Shown: positions 61,100 through 64,000 of the stretch, in pieces
Layout: each line of letters opens with the position of its first letter
Position numbering within the stretch: position 1 is the first letter of the stretch
Assembly (NCBI GenBank): GCA_018857735.1
Contig: JABMCL010003192.1
Span: 336,001 to 400,000, forward strand
Source: Alviniconcha marisindica
Lineage: Eukaryota; Mollusca; Gastropoda; Provannidae
Reading direction: 5' to 3'
Length of the DNA stretch: 64,000 nucleotides
Notes under the pieces: generated by a model
Seen by the model: only the letters and a program-made list of their open reading frames with translations
What the model was told of the DNA's origin: nothing
Database searches by the model: none
Translations under genes and position numbers: made by a program

Positions 61100-63655
61100 A
61101 AAAAGAGAGAGAGAGAGAGAGAGAGGGGGAGGGGGGTGGGGGGTAAGACTGCACAACGACAAAGACGTAAGTGGGAAGACAAATAGTATGAGAGATAATG
61201 GGGAGGAGAGTAACTTGCAATCTTCTGTCTTGTTTAATCCATCTGAGAGAAAAGCAGTTACACTAACTTTGATGCAGAAAGACGAAAGCAGAACACAGTT
61301 AACTCGACGAGACTGTCACTGTGAACTCCTCATTCCAGTGGGCCCCCTGGCGACCTACAAAGACGCCCCCAACCTGACGGAGATCGTGCGGCTGAACTCA
61401 GGCCTGGAGCCCGGGGGTCACTACCACCCCGCCCACTGTCGAGCCCGTCACCGGGTGGCCGTCGTCGTGCCCTACAGAGACCGCCAGCAGCACCTGCGAG
61501 TCCTGCTGCACAACCTCCATCCCATGCTGATGCGGCAGCAGCTCGACTACTTCATCCTCGTCGTTGAGCTGGTGAGATCGTTTTGGGGTCTTCTCTTGAA
61601 ACCTGTGTGGCCATGAGCGTGACCTCACGCTTCAGCACGTTTTCCTGACTGTGGCCATGAGCGTGACCTCACGCTTCAGCACTGTTTTCCTGACGTGTGG
61701 CCATGAGCGTGACCTCACGCTTCAGCATGTTTTCCTGACTGTGCCAGTGAGTGTGATCTCAGCTTCAGCGTGTTGCACTAACTGTGTGTGTCCATCAGTG
61801 TGATCTCTGACCTCAACGTGTTCCCTTGTTTGTGTGTGTGTCTAGAGTGTGATCTCTGACGTTCATCGTGTTTCCTCGATTGTGTGTTACCATGATTGTG
61901 ATCTCAGACTTCAACGTGTTTCATTGAATGTGTGTGTCCATGAGTGTGGTCTCAATTTGAGCCTGTTCCCCTGACTGTGTGTGTCCATGAGTGTGACTTC
62001 AACGTGTTCCCTTGACTGTGTGTGTCCTTCCGTGCGACATCAGACTTCAGCTTGTTGCCATGACTGTGACCTGAGACTGCAGCGTGTTCCCATAATTGTG
62101 AGTGTGTCCGTGAGTGTGACCTCAGTCTGCAGTGTGATTTCCTTTGACTGTGACCCCAGACTGCAGTGTGATTTCATTTGACTGTGACCCCAGACTGCAG
62201 CGTGTTTTCCTTGGACTGTGACCCCAGACTGCAGCGTGTTTTCCTTTGACTGTGACCCCAGACTGCAGTGTTTTCCTTTGACTGTGAGCGCAGACTGCAG
62301 TGTTTTCCTTGACTGTGACCCCAGACTGCAGTGTGATTTCCTTTGACTGTGACTCCAGACTGCAGTGTTTTCCTTGACTGTGACCCCAGACTGCAGTGTG
62401 ATTTCCTTTGACTGTGACTCCAGACTGCAGTGTTTTCCTTGACTGTGACCCCAGACTGCAGTGTGATTTCCTTTGACTGTGACTCCAGACTGCAGTGTTT
62501 TCCTTGACTGTGACCCCAGACTGCAGTGTGATTTCCTTTGACTGTGAATCCAGACTGCAGTGTTTTCCTTGACTGTGACTCCAGACTGCAGTGTTTTCCT
62601 TGACTGTGTCCCCAGACTGCAGTGTTTTCCTTGACTGTGACTCCAGACTGCAGTGTTTTCCTTTGACTGTGACTCCAGACTGCAGTGTTTTCCTTTGAAT
62701 GTAACCCCAGACTGCAGTGTTTTCCTTGACTGTGACCCCAGACTGCAGCGTTTTCCTGTGACTGTGACCCCAGACTGCAATGTTTTCCTTGACTGTGACG
62801 CCAGACTGCAGTGTGATGTCCTTTGACTGTGACGCCAGACTGCAGTGTTTTCCTTGACTGTGACCCCAGAATGCAGTGTTTACATTTGACGGTAACCCCA
62901 GACTGCAGTGTTTTCCTTGACTGTGAGCTCAGACTGCATTGTTTTTCTTGACTGTGTCCCCAGACTGCAGTGTTTTCCTTGACGGTAACCCCAGACTGCA
63001 GCGTTTTTCTCTTGACTGTGACCCCAGATCTGCTGCTGTTTTCTTTGACTGTGACCCAGACTGCAGTGTTTTCCTTGACTGTGACCCCAGACTGCAGTGA
63101 TTTACTTTGACTGCGACACCAGACTGCAGTGGTTTCCTTGACTGTGACCCCAGACTGCTGTGTTTTCCATGACTGTGACCCCAGACTGCAGCGTGATTTA
63201 CTTTGACTGTGACCCCAGACTGCAGTGTTTTCCTTGACGGTAACCCTAGACTGCAGCGTTTTTCTTTGACTGTGACCCCAGACTGCAGCATTTTCCTTGA
63301 CTGTGACCCCAGACTGCAGTGTTTTCCTTGACTGTGACCCCAGACTGCAGTGTTTTTCTTGACTGTGACCCCAGACTGCAGTGTTTTCCTTGACTGTGAC
63401 CCCAGACTGCAGCGTTTTCCTTGACTGTGACCCCAGATTGCAGCGTTTTCCTTGACTGTGACCGTAGGCTCAGCCGACTCCGTTCAATCGCGGCATGCTG
63501 CTGAACATCGGGGCGGTGGAGGCGCTGGGTCTGTGGGACGTCCAGTGCTTCATCTTCCATGACGTGGACCTGGTTCCCGAGAACGACCGCAACCTCTACA
63601 CCTGCCCCGAGATGCCCCGCCACATGTCAGCTGCTGTGGATAAGTTTAACTACAG
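60353..63655 (+). CDS. Beta-1,4-galactosyltransferase-family enzyme (partial, runs off the window)
   Basis: Three exons are visible: 60353-60674, 61339-61571, 63468-63655 (phases 1, 0, 2), giving residues 1-247 plus part of 248. It is a type II Golgi protein: a short basic MWMQRK tail, then a hydrophobic anchor (about residues 8-27), a variable stem with N-glycosylation sites NVT (86) and NTS (95), then the catalytic domain. Family motifs appear in order: [12 protein letters not shown] (150-159), YFILVVE (178-184), [11 protein letters not shown] (190-200) and FHDVDLVPE (215-223), where Asp217-Val-Asp219 is the metal-binding DVD motif. The WGGEDDD region lies beyond the edge. Relatives transfer Gal, GalNAc or, in the pond snail Lymnaea, GlcNAc to terminal GlcNAc; the donor-choosing residue is outside the window, so no symbol is given. 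The single in-frame ATG before the anchor fixes the start (a second ATG two codons on is possible). Confidence 0.9.
60716..61130. repeat. (TG)n and (GA)n tract in beta-4-GalT intron 1
   Basis: About 380 bp of irregular TG repeat, then GA, begin about 40 bp after the exon-1 donor. A read-through frame from exon 1 stays open across it but is low-complexity. Confidence 0.9.
61605..63462. repeat. Minisatellite filling beta-4-GalT intron 2
   Basis: From about 61605 the units are about 46 bp (TGTGGCCATGAGCGTGACCT, CACGCTTCAGCACGTTTTCC). They grade into 31- and 35-bp units from about 62100 (TTGACTGTGACCCCAGACTG, CAGTGTTTTCCT). Over 40 of the short units run right up to the exon-3 acceptor; the last unit itself supplies TGACTGTGACCGTAG|. 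The intron is about 1.9 kb and almost wholly repeat. A 246-residue minus-strand frame is an artefact. Confidence 0.9.
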
Positions 63656-63671
63656 GTGCGTCGTCGTCGTC

Positions 63672-63672
63672 G

Positions 63673-63756
<84 letters not shown>

Positions 63757-63766
63757 TGTGTGGGGT

Positions 63767-63809
<43 letters not shown>

Positions 63810-63830
63810 GTGTGTGTGTGTGTGCGTGGT
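63672..63830. repeat. (TG)n microsatellite after exon 3
   Basis: TG repeat beginning about 17 bp after the exon-3 donor of the beta-4-GalT gene. The remaining 170 bp of the window is GTGGTG and GAC/GAT trinucleotide-rich intron. Confidence 0.95.
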
Positions 63831-64000
63831 GTGCGTGAGGTGTATGTTTGGTGATTTTGTTATGATGGTGGTGGTGGTGGTGTGTGGTGGCGGTGGTTTA
63901 CGAAAGATTGTATTATGATGATTGTTGGGGGTCGTTGCGAATGACGACGACGACAACGACGACGACGATGATGATGATGATACTTTGCACAGACTGCCGT

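Noticed and set aside
60353..61186. Reading beta-4-GalT exon 1 straight through as a 277-residue protein
   Set aside because: A strong GTGAGT donor at 60675 and a matching-phase exon at 61339 restore the family motifs; the read-through part is TG repeat.
62040..62780. 246-residue minus-strand open frame in the beta-4-GalT intron
   Set aside because: It is the antisense of the intron minisatellite with a simple repeating peptide, opposite to the real gene.

Overview
This window is nuclear DNA from an animal, most likely a mollusc and probably a gastropod. The genes are split by GT-AG introns. Microsatellites, minisatellites and short tRNA-derived retroelements are very dense. All five genes found are animal nuclear genes, and a secreted GH3 beta-xylosidase-type enzyme fits a lophotrochozoan herbivore or detritivore. 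The species call is inference. No bacterial-type operon, CRISPR array, phage or rRNA gene was seen.

Layout. (1) 1-7802 is gene-poor and holds a decayed reverse-transcriptase tail and a 40-bp minisatellite. (2) 7803-23614 (-) is a 6-coding-exon gene for a 1026-residue protein with a VWA domain, a C11orf16/DUF4537 Tudor-like region and coiled coils; its 5' UTR exon ends at 24994. (3) 25353-26347 (+) is NDUFB2, a mitochondrial complex I subunit, head-to-head with gene 2 across a short shared promoter region. (4) 28230-36478 (+) is MRPS31 (mS31) in 8 exons, 331 residues. (5) 36479-42546 is the intergenic stretch between convergent genes, with a 42-bp minisatellite and an apparent MITE. (6) 42547-53910 (-) is a 12-exon GH3 beta-D-xylosidase-like gene, 764 residues, with a signal peptide. 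(7) 53911-60352 is intergenic and almost wholly repetitive, including a very large (TG)n/(CA)n inverted repeat. (8) 60353 to the right edge (+) is the 5' part of a beta-1,4-galactosyltransferase-family gene, cut off by the window end; its second intron is nearly all minisatellite.

The exon chains of the four complete genes were assembled by hand from splice signals. Each keeps one open frame with matching phases at every junction and a coding length divisible by three, which is strong internal support. Two neighbouring genes (NDUFB2, mS31) serve mitochondria. The others (ciliary or unknown VWA protein, secreted glycosidase, Golgi glycosyltransferase) have no evident functional link, so the window is ordinary gene neighbourhood rather than a cluster. 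The most unusual features are structural: splice-site sequences of the GH3 gene copied by tandem or segmental duplication, minisatellites reaching close to splice sites, and several families of short dispersed elements.
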